Shown piece by piece: positions 1 through 9,058 of a DNA stretch of 64,000 nucleotides; the first letter of the stretch is position 1, and every line of letters starts with the position of its first letter. The notes below the pieces were generated by a model, which worked only from the letters and a program-made list of their open reading frames with translations, searched no databases and was not told the DNA's origin. This stretch comes from an uncultured Bacteroidales bacterium (GTDB taxonomy: Bacteria > Bacteroidota > Bacteroidia > Bacteroidales > Muribaculaceae). The stretch lies in the NCBI GenBank assembly GCA_900539915.1, contig UQDU01000001.1:62001-126000 (forward strand), written 5' to 3'. The translations under genes and the position numbers were made by a program.

Positions 1-76
1 AACTTCCGCCAAGCAGCCAAATCCAATCATCCGATTAGGCACCTTGCTTCGCCATCATCACCGACAAAACAGATAC

Positions 77-114
77 ATCGGCGGCAGCTTTGGGAATCCA
101 AAACTTCCGCCGAT
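77..114 (-). terminator. Hairpin downstream of carB
   Basis: A long imperfect inverted repeat (ATCGGCGG at 77-84 pairing with CCGCCGAT at 107-114, with further pairing inside) lies just past the carB stop. On the minus strand it is followed by a weak T-rich stretch (TGTTTTG). It is a plausible terminator for the carAB operon. Positions 1-140 contain no gene that I can recognise. Confidence 0.45.
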
Positions 115-140
115 ATTATAGATGGGCCGGTGACCGCTGA

Positions 141-3100
141 TTAATAGGCCTGCCAGGGTTTGATTTCAACCTCATCGAGGGGAACAGATGTAAATGCCTC
201 GATGAAAGCCGAAGCCAGACGCGCGTTGGTCAGCAGGGGTATGTTGAGGTCTATGGCTGCGCGGCGTATCTTGTAACCGTTGGTAAGCTCTGCACTTGAG
301 AGATTCTTGGGGATATTTACCACAAGGTCCACCTCCTTATTGTGAAGCAGCTCGAGTGCCTGCGGCTGCTTGTCAGGTTCGCTGGGCCAGTGTACGCAGA
401 TGGCAGGTATCCCGTTTTCGTTGAGGAACTTATGGGTACCGCCTGTAGCATAGAGCTTGAATCCGGCATCGTTGAGCTTATGCGCCGAGTCGAGCAGGTC
501 GGTCTTCTGCTTGGTAGTACCTGTAGAAAGCAGCACTCCCTTTGAAGGGATGCGCAGACCCACCGAGAGCATCGACTTGAGCAACGCATCGTTGGTGTCG
601 GTGCCTATACATCCGACCTCGCCCGTAGATGACATGTCGACACCCAGCACAGGGTCAGCACCTTGCAGACGCGAGAAGCTGAACTGCGAAGCCTTGATGC
701 CTACATAATCAAGGTCAAAGGCGTTTTTGGCCGGACGGTCCACATGGATTCCGAGCATCACCTTGGTAGCTATGTCGATAAAATTGATTTTCAGCACCTT
801 GCTTACGAATGGGAAACTGCGAGATGCACGCAGGTTACACTCTATGACCTTAATGTCATTGTTCTTGGCAAGGAACTGGATATTGAACGGACCTGATATA
901 TTGAGAGCCTTGGCTATCTGCGAAGACACTTTCTTGATGCGGCGCATGGTCTCTACGTAGAGTTTCTGCGGAGGGAACTGTATGGTCGCATCGCCCGAGT
1001 GCACGCCGGCAAACTCGATGTGCTCCGAGATGGCATACACCACGATTTCACCGTTCTGAGCCACGGCATCCATCTCTATCTCCTTGGCGCCCTGGATAAA
1101 TTCGCTTACCACCACAGGATGCTGCTTGCTGACATTGGCGGCGAGACGCAGGAAGCGTTCAAGCTCGTCATTGTTGCTGCAAACATTCATGGCCGCTCCG
1201 GAAAGCACGTAGCTTGGACGGACGAGCACGGGGAACCCTACCTTGTCGATAAACTTGTGTATGTCCTCGAAACTTGTCAGCTCGCTCCAACGCGGCTGGT
1301 CTATGTGCAGACGGTCAAGCATGGCCGAGAACTTGTTGCGGTCCTCAGCATTGTCGATGCTCTGTGCCGATGTGCCGAGTATGTTGACATGGCTCTTGTC
1401 AAGACGAGTGGCAAGGTTGTTAGGAATCTGACCACCCACACTGAGTATGGTGCCGTGGGGCTGCTCAACCTCGATGATGTCCATCACGCGCTCATAGGTC
1501 AGCTCGTCAAAATAGAGGCGGTCACACATGTCATAGTCAGTGGAGACAGTCTCAGGATTATAGTTAATCATCACCGAACGCCAGCCCTCTTTATTGACAG
1601 TCAGAAGCGCGTTGACCGAACACCAGTCAAATTCCACCGATGAACCGATGCGGTATGCACCGGAGCCGAGGACTATGATAGACCTGTGGTCATGGAGGTA
1701 ATTGACGTCGTTTTCAGTACCGTTATAGGTCAGGTACAGATAGTTGGTCATAGCAGGGTATTCAGCCGCAAGGGTGTCAATCTGTTTGACCACAGGGGTC
1801 ACGCCGAGCGATTTGCGATAGGAACGCACGCGGTCACTGCCCTCCTCGCTGTGCTGATTCATCCAGTCGCCAAACACAGAACGAGCAATCTGGAAGTCGC
1901 TGAAGCCCTGGGATTTGGCCTGACGCACGAGTGCTTCGGGCAATTTCTCCACTTCATCATACTGCTCCATCTCCTTGGCTGTCTCAATGATGTTGTGGAG
2001 TTTGTGGAGGAACCACTTGTCTATCTTGGTAAGCTCATGGATACGGTCAACGCTATATCCGCGCTGCATCGCCTGAGAGATTACAAATATGCGTTTATCA
2101 GTAGGAGCCGAGAGTGCTTTGTCAATGTCGGCTACATCCATGAATTTGTTTTCAACAAATCCGTGCATGCCCTGTCCTATCATGCGGAGACCCTTCTGGA
2201 TGACTTCCTCAAAAGTACGTCCGATGGCCATCACCTCTCCTACCGACTTCATGGATGAACCGATTTCACGCTTCACACCGTGGAACTTGCCAAGGTCCCA
2301 GCGAGGAATCTTGCACACTATATAGTCGAGAGCCGGCTCAAAGAAGGCCGATGTCTCTTTTGTGACGGAGTTACGGAGGTCAAACAAGCCATATCCCAGA
2401 CCGAGCTTGGCTGCCACGAAAGCCAGAGGATAACCTGTGGCCTTGGAAGCCAGAGCCGATGAGCGGCTCAGACGCGCATTGACCTCAATGACACGGTAGT
2501 CCATGGACTGTGGGTCAAAGGCATACTGCACGTTACACTCGCCCACGATGCCCACATGGCGGATGATTTTTATGGCAAGCTGACGCAGATAATGATAGTC
2601 TTCGTTGCTGAGGGTCTGCGAAGGAGCCACCACGATGGATTCACCGGTATGGATGCCCAGCGGATCGAAGTTCTCCATGTTGCAGACTGTGATACAGTTG
2701 TCAAAGCGGTCACGCACCACCTCATATTCCACCTCTTTCCATCCCTTGAGCGACTTTTCGACCAATACCTGAGGCGAGAACGAGAGAGCCTTCTCACAGA
2801 GCGCAATCAGTTCCTCCTCATTGTCACAAAAACCGCTGCCGAGGCCTCCGAGTGCATATGCGGCACGCACGATGACAGGGTAGCCCAACTCATTGGCCGC
2901 CTTGATGGCATCAGCCGTAGAGTTGACAGCCTCGCTCTTGATGGTCTTGACATCGATTTCATCAAGTTTCTTGACAAACAATTCGCGGTCCTCGGTGTCC
3001 ATGATGGCACGGACGGGAGTGCCGAGCACCTTGACATCATATTTGTCAAGCACGCCGCTCTCGCTGAGAGCCACGCCACAGTTGAGGGCGGTCTGTCCGC

Positions 3101-3377
3101 CGAAAGCGAGCAGGATGCCGTCAGGACGCTCCTTCTCTATGACTTTTTCAACGAAATATGGAGTCACGGGCAAGAAATAAATCTTGTCAGCGAAACCGTC
3201 GGAAGTCTGCACGGTGGCGATGTTGGGATTGATGAGAATGGTCTCTATACCCTCCTCCTTCAAAGCCTTCAGAGCCTGCGAGCCGGAATAGTCAAATTCG
3301 CCGGCCTCTCCAATCTTGAGGGCACCGCTTCCAAGCAGAAGCACTTTGTGAAAGTCAAATCTATTAGTCTGCGACAT
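141..3377 (-). CDS. carB: Carbamoyl-phosphate synthase large subunit
   Basis: This is the ammonia/ATP-dependent subunit of carbamoyl-phosphate synthase, which makes carbamoyl phosphate for pyrimidines and arginine. The start chosen is the ATG at 3377 (MSQTNRF), giving 1078 residues, the usual family length; an upstream in-frame start adds 20 atypical residues. Two homologous ATP-grasp halves are visible (LGSGALKIGEAGEFDYSG near the N-terminus and LGSGAYRIGSSVEFDW in the middle). An MGS-like allosteric domain (YATGGTHKFL) closes the protein. It lies 75 bases downstream of carA on the same strand, so the two are probably one operon. Nothing looks damaged. Confidence 0.97.
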   Translation of the reverse strand: MSQTNRFDFHKVLLLGSGALKIGEAGEFDYSGSQALKALKEEGIETILINPNIATVQTSDGFADKIYFLPVTPYFVEKVIEKERPDGILLAFGGQTALNCGVALSESGVLDKYDVKVLGTPVRAIMDTEDRELFVKKLDEIDVKTIKSEAVNSTADAIKAANELGYPVIVRAAYALGGLGSGFCDNEEELIALCEKALSFSPQVLVEKSLKGWKEVEYEVVRDRFDNCITVCNMENFDPLGIHTGESIVVAPSQTLSNEDYHYLRQLAIKIIRHVGIVGECNVQYAFDPQSMDYRVIEVNARLSRSSALASKATGYPLAFVAAKLGLGYGLFDLRNSVTKETSAFFEPALDYIVCKIPRWDLGKFHGVKREIGSSMKSVGEVMAIGRTFEEVIQKGLRMIGQGMHGFVENKFMDVADIDKALSAPTDKRIFVISQAMQRGYSVDRIHELTKIDKWFLHKLHNIIETAKEMEQYDEVEKLPEALVRQAKSQGFSDFQIARSVFGDWMNQHSEEGSDRVRSYRKSLGVTPVVKQIDTLAAEYPAMTNYLYLTYNGTENDVNYLHDHRSIIVLGSGAYRIGSSVEFDWCSVNALLTVNKEGWRSVMINYNPETVSTDYDMCDRLYFDELTYERVMDIIEVEQPHGTILSVGGQIPNNLATRLDKSHVNILGTSAQSIDNAEDRNKFSAMLDRLHIDQPRWSELTSFEDIHKFIDKVGFPVLVRPSYVLSGAAMNVCSNNDELERFLRLAANVSKQHPVVVSEFIQGAKEIEMDAVAQNGEIVVYAISEHIEFAGVHSGDATIQFPPQKLYVETMRRIKKVSSQIAKALNISGPFNIQFLAKNNDIKVIECNLRASRSFPFVSKVLKINFIDIATKVMLGIHVDRPAKNAFDLDYVGIKASQFSFSRLQGADPVLGVDMSSTGEVGCIGTDTNDALLKSMLSVGLRIPSKGVLLSTGTTKQKTDLLDSAHKLNDAGFKLYATGGTHKFLNENGIPAICVHWPSEPDKQPQALELLHNKEVDLVVNIPKNLSSAELTNGYKIRRAAIDLNIPLLTNARLASAFIEAFTSVPLDEVEIKPWQAY

Positions 3378-3452
3378 GTGAGTATGTTGTGTGGGATATG
3401 TAGTGTTAGATGGATAAAAATGTGAAATGGATGTCACATAGCGGCTGCATGG

Positions 3453-4523
3453 TCAGAGCAGGGCGATAAATTCGTCAAAGAGGAACTCGGTGTCCTTGGG
3501 TCCGCTTGATGCCTCGGGATGGAACTGGGCAGAGAAAAACGGTTTGCTCTTGTGGCGTATGCCTTCGTTGGTGCCGTCGTTCATGTTGACGAACAGCGGC
3601 TCCCAGTCTGACGGAAGCGTGGTGCTGTCTACAGCGAAACCGTGGTTCTGCGAGGTGACGAAACACTGGTCGGAGTTGACGCGGCGCACCGGCTGGTTGT
3701 GGCTGCGGTGTCCGTACTTGAGTTTGTATGTCGTAGCTCCGGCGGCCTTGGAGAGGAGCTGGTTGCCCATGCAGATACCGCAGATAGGTTTGCCTATCGC
3801 TATGGCCTTGCGTATATTTTCCACTGTCTTCTCGGCCATATCCGGATTACCGGGACCGTTGGATATAAACAGTCCATCGTAGGGTATCGTCGTGAAATCA
3901 TAGTCCCAGGGCACACGTACCACCTTGACTCCGCGGCGGGTCAGGCATCGGATGATGTTGTGCTTCACACCGCAGTCCACGAGCACCACTGTCTTGTCGC
4001 CCTGTCCGTGGTACTCCACATCCTTGCATGATACCTTTGCTACGAGATTCTCCTTGTTGGGGTCGTAGAAATCGACATCCTCGGCACCCTCTACCACGAT
4101 TTTTCCGAGCATCGAGCCGTGTTCGCGCAGATGTTTCGTCAGAGCGCGTGTGTCTATGCCGTAGATGCCTACGATTTTTTCTTCCTTGAGCCAGTCAGCC
4201 AGACTGCGGTCGGCCTGCCAGTGGCTGTGGTCATAGGTATAGTCCTGTGCCACTATTGCCTTGCAGTGTATGCCGTCGCTCTCGTAATATTCGCTGACAT
4301 CATCCTTCTGACGGCGCGGAGGCACTCCGTAATTACCAAGAATAGGATAGGTCGTGACCAAAATCTGCCCTTCGTACGATGGGTCGGTCAGACTCTCAGG
4401 ATAACCCGTCATGGCGGTGTTGAAAACTACTTCACCGGCTGTGGAACCTTCATAGCCGAATGATTTCCCTTCAAAGGTGGTGCCGTCTTCAAGTGTGAGG
4501 ACAGCGCGTTTCGTTTCACGCAT
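3453..4523 (-). CDS. carA: Carbamoyl-phosphate synthase small (glutaminase) subunit
   Basis: This is the glutamine amidotransferase subunit that feeds ammonia to CarB. The start at ATG 4523 (MRETKRAVLTLEDG) gives 356 residues, normal for CarA; a longer reading adds 29 unlikely residues that cover the promoter region. The class I amidotransferase domain is in the C-terminal half: nucleophile Cys in GICMGNQLL, and the His/Glu pair in QFHPEASSGP. The N-terminal CarA domain contains GMTGYPESLTDPSY. It is the first gene of a carA-carB operon and has a good Bacteroidetes-type promoter about 60 bases upstream. Confidence 0.97.
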   Translation of the reverse strand: MRETKRAVLTLEDGTTFEGKSFGYEGSTAGEVVFNTAMTGYPESLTDPSYEGQILVTTYPILGNYGVPPRRQKDDVSEYYESDGIHCKAIVAQDYTYDHSHWQADRSLADWLKEEKIVGIYGIDTRALTKHLREHGSMLGKIVVEGAEDVDFYDPNKENLVAKVSCKDVEYHGQGDKTVVLVDCGVKHNIIRCLTRRGVKVVRVPWDYDFTTIPYDGLFISNGPGNPDMAEKTVENIRKAIAIGKPICGICMGNQLLSKAAGATTYKLKYGHRSHNQPVRRVNSDQCFVTSQNHGFAVDSTTLPSDWEPLFVNMNDGTNEGIRHKSKPFFSAQFHPEASSGPKDTEFLFDEFIALL

Positions 4524-4579
4524 AGTCTGTAGAGATGGTGGAGAATTTTTCCGTTTGATTGAAAAACCTATAATCGGGG

Positions 4580-4610
4580 CAAAGTTACTCAAAAAATCCC
4601 TACTGTGCAA
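4580..4610 (-). promoter_or_regulatory. Bacteroidetes-type promoter for carAB
   Basis: Read on the minus strand there is TTG (4610-4608), a 20-base spacer, then TAACTTTG (4587-4580). This matches the primary sigma-factor consensus of Bacteroidetes (TTTG/TTG, about 20 bases, TAnnTTTG). Transcription would start near 4574, leaving a leader of roughly 50 bases before the carA ATG at 4523. Confidence 0.7.
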
Positions 4611-4678
4611 CTATGACCCGGAGATACAGATATATTACATTTTTTAACGGAGCGTGCACAATCACCGATAAAAATCAG

Positions 4679-4686
4679 TATATTTG
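4679..4686 (+). promoter_or_regulatory. -7 element TATATTTG upstream of the histidine kinase gene
   Basis: TATATTTG matches TAnnTTTG and sits 22 bases before the ATG at 4708. No clear -33 partner was seen. It overlaps a possible TTG start at 4684, which argues that translation begins at the ATG instead. Confidence 0.5.
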
Positions 4687-4707
4687 TGGCATATCTTATC
4701 ACATCCA

Positions 4708-6813
4708 ATGCATCACATAACCAAACACATCCTTTCGGTCGCAATCGCATTGACCGCACTATGCGCCGAAGCCACTACCGAACTGCCGGCATTTGTCAAG
4801 AAACAGATGGTAGACAGCATCAAATCAGAGCTACCAAAAGTCCAGTCGCCGACAGAGAAAATCAAGATGCTTACAGACATCTTCGACCTCAGCAACAACA
4901 TCGCCCTGAAAGACTCCGTAGGCTCCGCAATCTACAACATAGCATTGCAGAACGGCGATACCGATGCCGGCCTCAACATCCTGCTCCATCTCGGCAACAT
5001 GCACGTCAAGGAAGACTCAATGCTGGCCATTGACATCAGCAGGGCGCGACGCTTCCAGCCCTCGCCTACCCGTGACATGACAGTCGCATTCCTCAGGATG
5101 CTGCGCAACCACAACAGTCTCTGGTATGCCGACGAAAAGACACGCGACCACCGGCTGCAGCAGCTGCTTGACATGGTCAACACCAACCCTCCGACAGACA
5201 CGTATGAGAAAATCGTGCTGCTCCATGCCCTATGTATCTATATAGGCAACACATCGCATGGCGACATGCTGATACACTACATGAAGAAACTCGAAGAGCT
5301 TGTAGAATCCCTCCCGGAGAACGACACACCTCTCCGCAACGCCTTCTACACACAGGCAGCAATCATATATCGCCTGAACGACGATTACGAAAAAGGGCTA
5401 CAGATTGACCGCAAGCGGCTTGAAGGCATCAAGCGTCTCGAGCAGGAGAACGCCAAAGCCGGCCGCAAATACCGTAATTATAATGCACATTATTATGTGG
5501 TATACACCCACATGCTCAGCAACTACCCTCTGCTGTCGGACAACGAGGTAGAAGACATATACGCCAAAATACAGGCCCTGCTCAAGACCAATGACCTGGC
5601 GGCCAACACCGAGGCGCAAGCCGGACGCGCCGAGATATATTACGCCATGCACCACAAGCGTTATGAGGAAGCACTTAAACTCATATACAAATACAAGGAC
5701 AACTACTACAACCGCTCCTATCTCAACATCCTGTACAGGCTCATGGTGGAGTGTGGCCGCAAGACCGGCAACAAGGAAGCCCTGCTGGAGGGGCTGGAAG
5801 GATACAACAGCATCCTGGAAAAGACGCTGAAGACCCGTATGCAGGAAAAAGCCCAGGAGCTCCAGATCATATATGATGTCAACGAGCTTAAGGAACAGAG
5901 CCTCAAACGTGAACATCAGGCCGACCAGACACGCACCATGATGCTTATGACAGGCACCATAGTGCTGTTCATATTGCTCGTGGTCATGTTTTTCATGTAT
6001 CACCGCATGCGTAAACTCGCATCAAATCTCAAGAAAAGCAACGATGATCTGAAAACTGAAAAAGCCAATATCCATAAAGCCCAGTCAGACCTTGTCAAAG
6101 CCCGAGACGAGGCTCAGACCGCCAACCGCACCAAATCGGACTTCATCAAAAACATGAGCAACGAAGTGGAGGGACCGCTGCATGTCATCAATGAATACAC
6201 TAATCTGCTCATAGACTGCGTGGATACCGGCGACAAGCCATATCTGCATGATTTCTCCCAGAAGATACAGTTCAATTCCGAGCTGCTGATGAATCTTTTC
6301 TCCGACGTGTTGACCTTAGCACAAGCCGACAACAAGACGCTGACCGTACATCCTAAAAATATAGACCTCAAGATGCTATGTGACAACGCCATAACCGTCA
6401 TACGCCATCATGTCAAAAAAAATGTGAAAGTCAGCGTGGCTCCGGACCTGCCGGATGTACATATCTACACAGATCCCCACAGGCTATCGCAGATACTATA
6501 CCAGTTGCTCTCGAATGCGGCAAAATTCACCATGGAAGGCTCCATAGAGCTATCCTACAAAATCTTCCCGGCTGTCAACACCGTGAAAGTCATCGTGACC
6601 GACACCGGCAGAGGCATCAACGAGGACGACAAGGAAAAGATATTCCAGAGATTCAGCAAGCTCGACAGCTCTTCGCAGGGGGCCGGACTCGGATTGGCTC
6701 TGGCACTCCAGCTTGCCCAACTGCTTGGCGGACATATAGAGCTTGACACCACATATGAATACGGTGCCAGCTTCATCCTGACCATACCTATGACAGCAGC
6801 ACCCACGGCATAA
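4708..6813 (+). CDS. TPR-containing sensor histidine kinase-like protein lacking the phospho-acceptor His
   Basis: A 701-residue membrane sensor. It has an N-terminal signal sequence (MHHITKHILSVAIALTALCAEA); a periplasmic helical-repeat (TPR-like) region to about residue 410; one membrane span (MMLMTGTIVLFILLVVMFFMY); a short coiled coil; then a dimerisation helix and an HATPase_c domain. The ATPase boxes look intact: N box (LLSNAAKF), G1 (DTGRGI), F box (IFQRFSKLD) and G2 (GAGLGLAL). The H box reads KNMSNEVEGPLHVI, with Asn485 where the phosphorylated His of MSHE normally sits. No response regulator lies nearby. It may be a pseudokinase, a phosphatase or a dimerising partner of another kinase (inference). 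The ATG is preferred over an upstream TTG because the TTG lies inside the promoter -7 box. Confidence 0.85.
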   Translation: MHHITKHILSVAIALTALCAEATTELPAFVKKQMVDSIKSELPKVQSPTEKIKMLTDIFDLSNNIALKDSVGSAIYNIALQNGDTDAGLNILLHLGNMHVKEDSMLAIDISRARRFQPSPTRDMTVAFLRMLRNHNSLWYADEKTRDHRLQQLLDMVNTNPPTDTYEKIVLLHALCIYIGNTSHGDMLIHYMKKLEELVESLPENDTPLRNAFYTQAAIIYRLNDDYEKGLQIDRKRLEGIKRLEQENAKAGRKYRNYNAHYYVVYTHMLSNYPLLSDNEVEDIYAKIQALLKTNDLAANTEAQAGRAEIYYAMHHKRYEEALKLIYKYKDNYYNRSYLNILYRLMVECGRKTGNKEALLEGLEGYNSILEKTLKTRMQEKAQELQIIYDVNELKEQSLKREHQADQTRTMMLMTGTIVLFILLVVMFFMYHRMRKLASNLKKSNDDLKTEKANIHKAQSDLVKARDEAQTANRTKSDFIKNMSNEVEGPLHVINEYTNLLIDCVDTGDKPYLHDFSQKIQFNSELLMNLFSDVLTLAQADNKTLTVHPKNIDLKMLCDNAITVIRHHVKKNVKVSVAPDLPDVHIYTDPHRLSQILYQLLSNAAKFTMEGSIELSYKIFPAVNTVKVIVTDTGRGINEDDKEKIFQRFSKLDSSSQGAGLGLALALQLAQLLGGHIELDTTYEYGASFILTIPMTAAPTA

Positions 6814-6832
6814 GCGCAACCCCATAGATGCT

Positions 6833-6864
6833 ACAGGCCGCCATGGAGCTCCACGGCGGCCTGT
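6833..6864. terminator. Intergenic hairpin between convergent genes
   Basis: A near-perfect 14-base inverted repeat (arms 6833-6846 and 6851-6864, core GGCCGCC/GGCGGCC) lies between the kinase gene (plus) and the ABC-F gene (minus). It is followed on the plus strand by a modest T-rich stretch. It probably serves as a shared terminator. Confidence 0.6.
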
Positions 6865-6889
6865 CATTATTCCTATTCAAACATCTATT

Positions 6890-8872
6890 TCAACGTGACT
6901 GCGACTGAAGCTCTTCATATTCCATGGAAGCCAGTTCCCACAGGCTCATGGCATTTTCAAGCTGCTTGGTCAGAGACGCATGCAGAGCGTAATCCTCCTC
7001 AGTCAGCGACTCCCCGGCCGACATCCTTGCCTCCAGGTCTTTGATGGCCTGCTCGCGTTCGGACACATCTTTTTCAGCTTCCTCAACCTTCTTTCGCGCC
7101 CTTCGCAGAGCCTTGTCCCGCTCTCGCTGCTCGGCATAGCTGAGCTTTGGAGCCGGAGCTTCGTTGGTGTCGGCGGCAGGTTTAGGGGGCTCAGCTTTTG
7201 AGACCGGCTGCACTTTGGCCGCAACCTGTTCAGAGGGCCGTGACATCTCAAGCTGGGCGAGAGAGTCAAGTTTCTTCTTCTCCAGAAATTCATATATCCC
7301 GCCGAGACACTCGCGCACCTTGCCGTCGCCAAATTCATAGACCTTCTCCACCAGCCCGTCAAGAAACTCGCGGTCATGGCTGACTACTATCACAGTCCCG
7401 TCAAAATCCTTGATGGCCTGTTTGAGCACATCTTTCGATGCCATGTCAAGGTGGTTGGTAGGTTCGTCAAGAATAAGCAGATTGACAGGCTGGAGAAGCA
7501 GACGTATCATGGCCAGACGTGTGCGCTCGCCACCCGACAGCACTTTGACCTTCTTATCCGAAGCCTCGCCGCCAAACATGAATGCGCCGAGTATGTCGCG
7601 TATCTTGGTGCGTATGTCACCCACAGCAACACGGTCGATGGTGTCAAACACCGTCAGTTCGCCATCAAGCAGTGATGCCTGATTTTGGGCAAAATATCCT
7701 ATCTGCACATTGTGGCCTATCTTCAGTTCGCCGGTATAAGGGATTTCACGCATGATACATTTTACAAGCGTAGACTTACCCTCGCCGTTTTTGCCCACGA
7801 ATGCCACTTTCTCGCCCCTCTTGATGGTGAATGTAGCGTGGTCAAATACCTGATGGTCTCCATAGGCCTTACCTACATTGTCTGCAATGACAGGATAGTC
7901 GCCCGAACGAGGAGCCGGGGGGAAACGCAGATTGAGGCGCGATTTGTCCACCTCATCCACCTCTATACGCTCTATCTTGTTAAGCTGCTTGATGCGGCTC
8001 TGCACCTGCACACTCTTCGTAGCCTTATAGCGGAAACGCTCTATGAAGTCCTCGGTGTCCTGTATCTGCTTCTGCTGATTGAGATATGCACGCATCTGCT
8101 GTTCGATGCGTTCTTTGCGAAGCTCCACGAATTTAGAATAATTGACCGAGTAGTCATATATCTTGCCCAGCGATATTTCTATGGTGCGGTTAGTGACATT
8201 GTCGATAAACGCACGGTCATGGCTGACAAGCACCACCGCCTTGGCACGGTTTATCAGAAACGATTCCAGCCACTGGATGGATTCGATATCAAGATGATTG
8301 GTAGGCTCGTCAAGCAGCAATACGTCAGGGTGACCGAGAAGCAGTTTGGCAAGCTCTATGCGCATGCGCCAACCGCCCGAGAACTCACATGTAGGCCGGG
8401 TGAAATCGCTGCGGCGGAAACCGAGGCCTATAAGCGTGCGCTCCATCTCCGCGTCATGATTTTCCGAAGCCTCGTATGTCAGCCGTTCGGTCAGGGTTGT
8501 CATGCTGTCGATCAATTCCTGATATGATGCGCTCTCATAATCAGTGCGTTCAGAAAGCTCTGCCGTGTAACGGTCAAGCTGATGCTGCATGGCATCGATA
8601 TGCGCAAACGCCTTACGCACCTCCTGCTCCACCGTCAGCGTGTCGTTGACCTGCATGTGCTGCGGCAGGTACCCTATTGTGACATCTTTAGGCACAGCCA
8701 CCATACCCGAGGTCGGAGACTGGATGCCTGCGATAATCTTGAGCATGGTTGACTTGCCCGCGCCGTTTTTGCCCACGAGGGCTATGCGGTCACGAGGATT
8801 GATGACATAGTTGATATTGTCAAAGAGAGCCTTGGCAGAAAACTCCACCGAGAGATTCTGTATGGAAATCAT
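6890..8872 (-). CDS. ABC-F family ATPase (Uup/YdiF-like translation factor)
   Basis: A 660-residue soluble protein with two ABC ATPase domains and no membrane domain, the hallmark of ABC-F ribosome-associated factors. Walker A motifs are GKNGAGKST and GKNGEGKST; signature motifs are FSGGWRMR and LSGGERTR; Walker B regions read LLLDEPTNHLD and LILDEPTNHLD. An interdomain linker follows domain 1. The C-terminus (about residues 590-655) is a charged coiled coil, as in Uup. The start is ATG 8872 (MISIQNLSVEFSAK); the 25 residues that could precede it are unlike the family. The sequence alone does not distinguish a housekeeping factor from a resistance ABC-F. Gene context gives no hint of resistance. 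Confidence 0.93.
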   Translation of the reverse strand: MISIQNLSVEFSAKALFDNINYVINPRDRIALVGKNGAGKSTMLKIIAGIQSPTSGMVAVPKDVTIGYLPQHMQVNDTLTVEQEVRKAFAHIDAMQHQLDRYTAELSERTDYESASYQELIDSMTTLTERLTYEASENHDAEMERTLIGLGFRRSDFTRPTCEFSGGWRMRIELAKLLLGHPDVLLLDEPTNHLDIESIQWLESFLINRAKAVVLVSHDRAFIDNVTNRTIEISLGKIYDYSVNYSKFVELRKERIEQQMRAYLNQQKQIQDTEDFIERFRYKATKSVQVQSRIKQLNKIERIEVDEVDKSRLNLRFPPAPRSGDYPVIADNVGKAYGDHQVFDHATFTIKRGEKVAFVGKNGEGKSTLVKCIMREIPYTGELKIGHNVQIGYFAQNQASLLDGELTVFDTIDRVAVGDIRTKIRDILGAFMFGGEASDKKVKVLSGGERTRLAMIRLLLQPVNLLILDEPTNHLDMASKDVLKQAIKDFDGTVIVVSHDREFLDGLVEKVYEFGDGKVRECLGGIYEFLEKKKLDSLAQLEMSRPSEQVAAKVQPVSKAEPPKPAADTNEAPAPKLSYAEQRERDKALRRARKKVEEAEKDVSEREQAIKDLEARMSAGESLTEEDYALHASLTKQLENAMSLWELASMEYEELQSQSR

Positions 8873-8907
8873 GTTGTTACAAGAGGGTGGTTCTACAAAA
8901 CAGGCTG

Positions 8908-8938
8908 CAAAGTTACGGACTTTACGGCCTTTATGCAA
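8908..8938 (-). promoter_or_regulatory. Bacteroidetes-type promoter for the ABC-F gene
   Basis: On the minus strand, TTG (8938-8936), a 20-base spacer, then TAACTTTG (8915-8908), 35 bases before the ATG at 8872. This supports the shorter start for the gene. Confidence 0.65.
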
Positions 8939-9058
8939 GCCGCGCAATCATACTGTTATCTTAATGATTCAGCATATTGCTGCCATATGGATATGAAAGC
9001 GGCGGAGCGCCTTGTGACACTCCGCCGGTTGAATTTCTTAGAAAACTCAGGTCGTATA

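Noticed and set aside
6890..8872. ABC-F gene as an antibiotic-resistance determinant
   Set aside because: The protein has the Uup/YdiF-like layout with a C-terminal coiled coil and lies among housekeeping genes. Nothing supports a resistance role.
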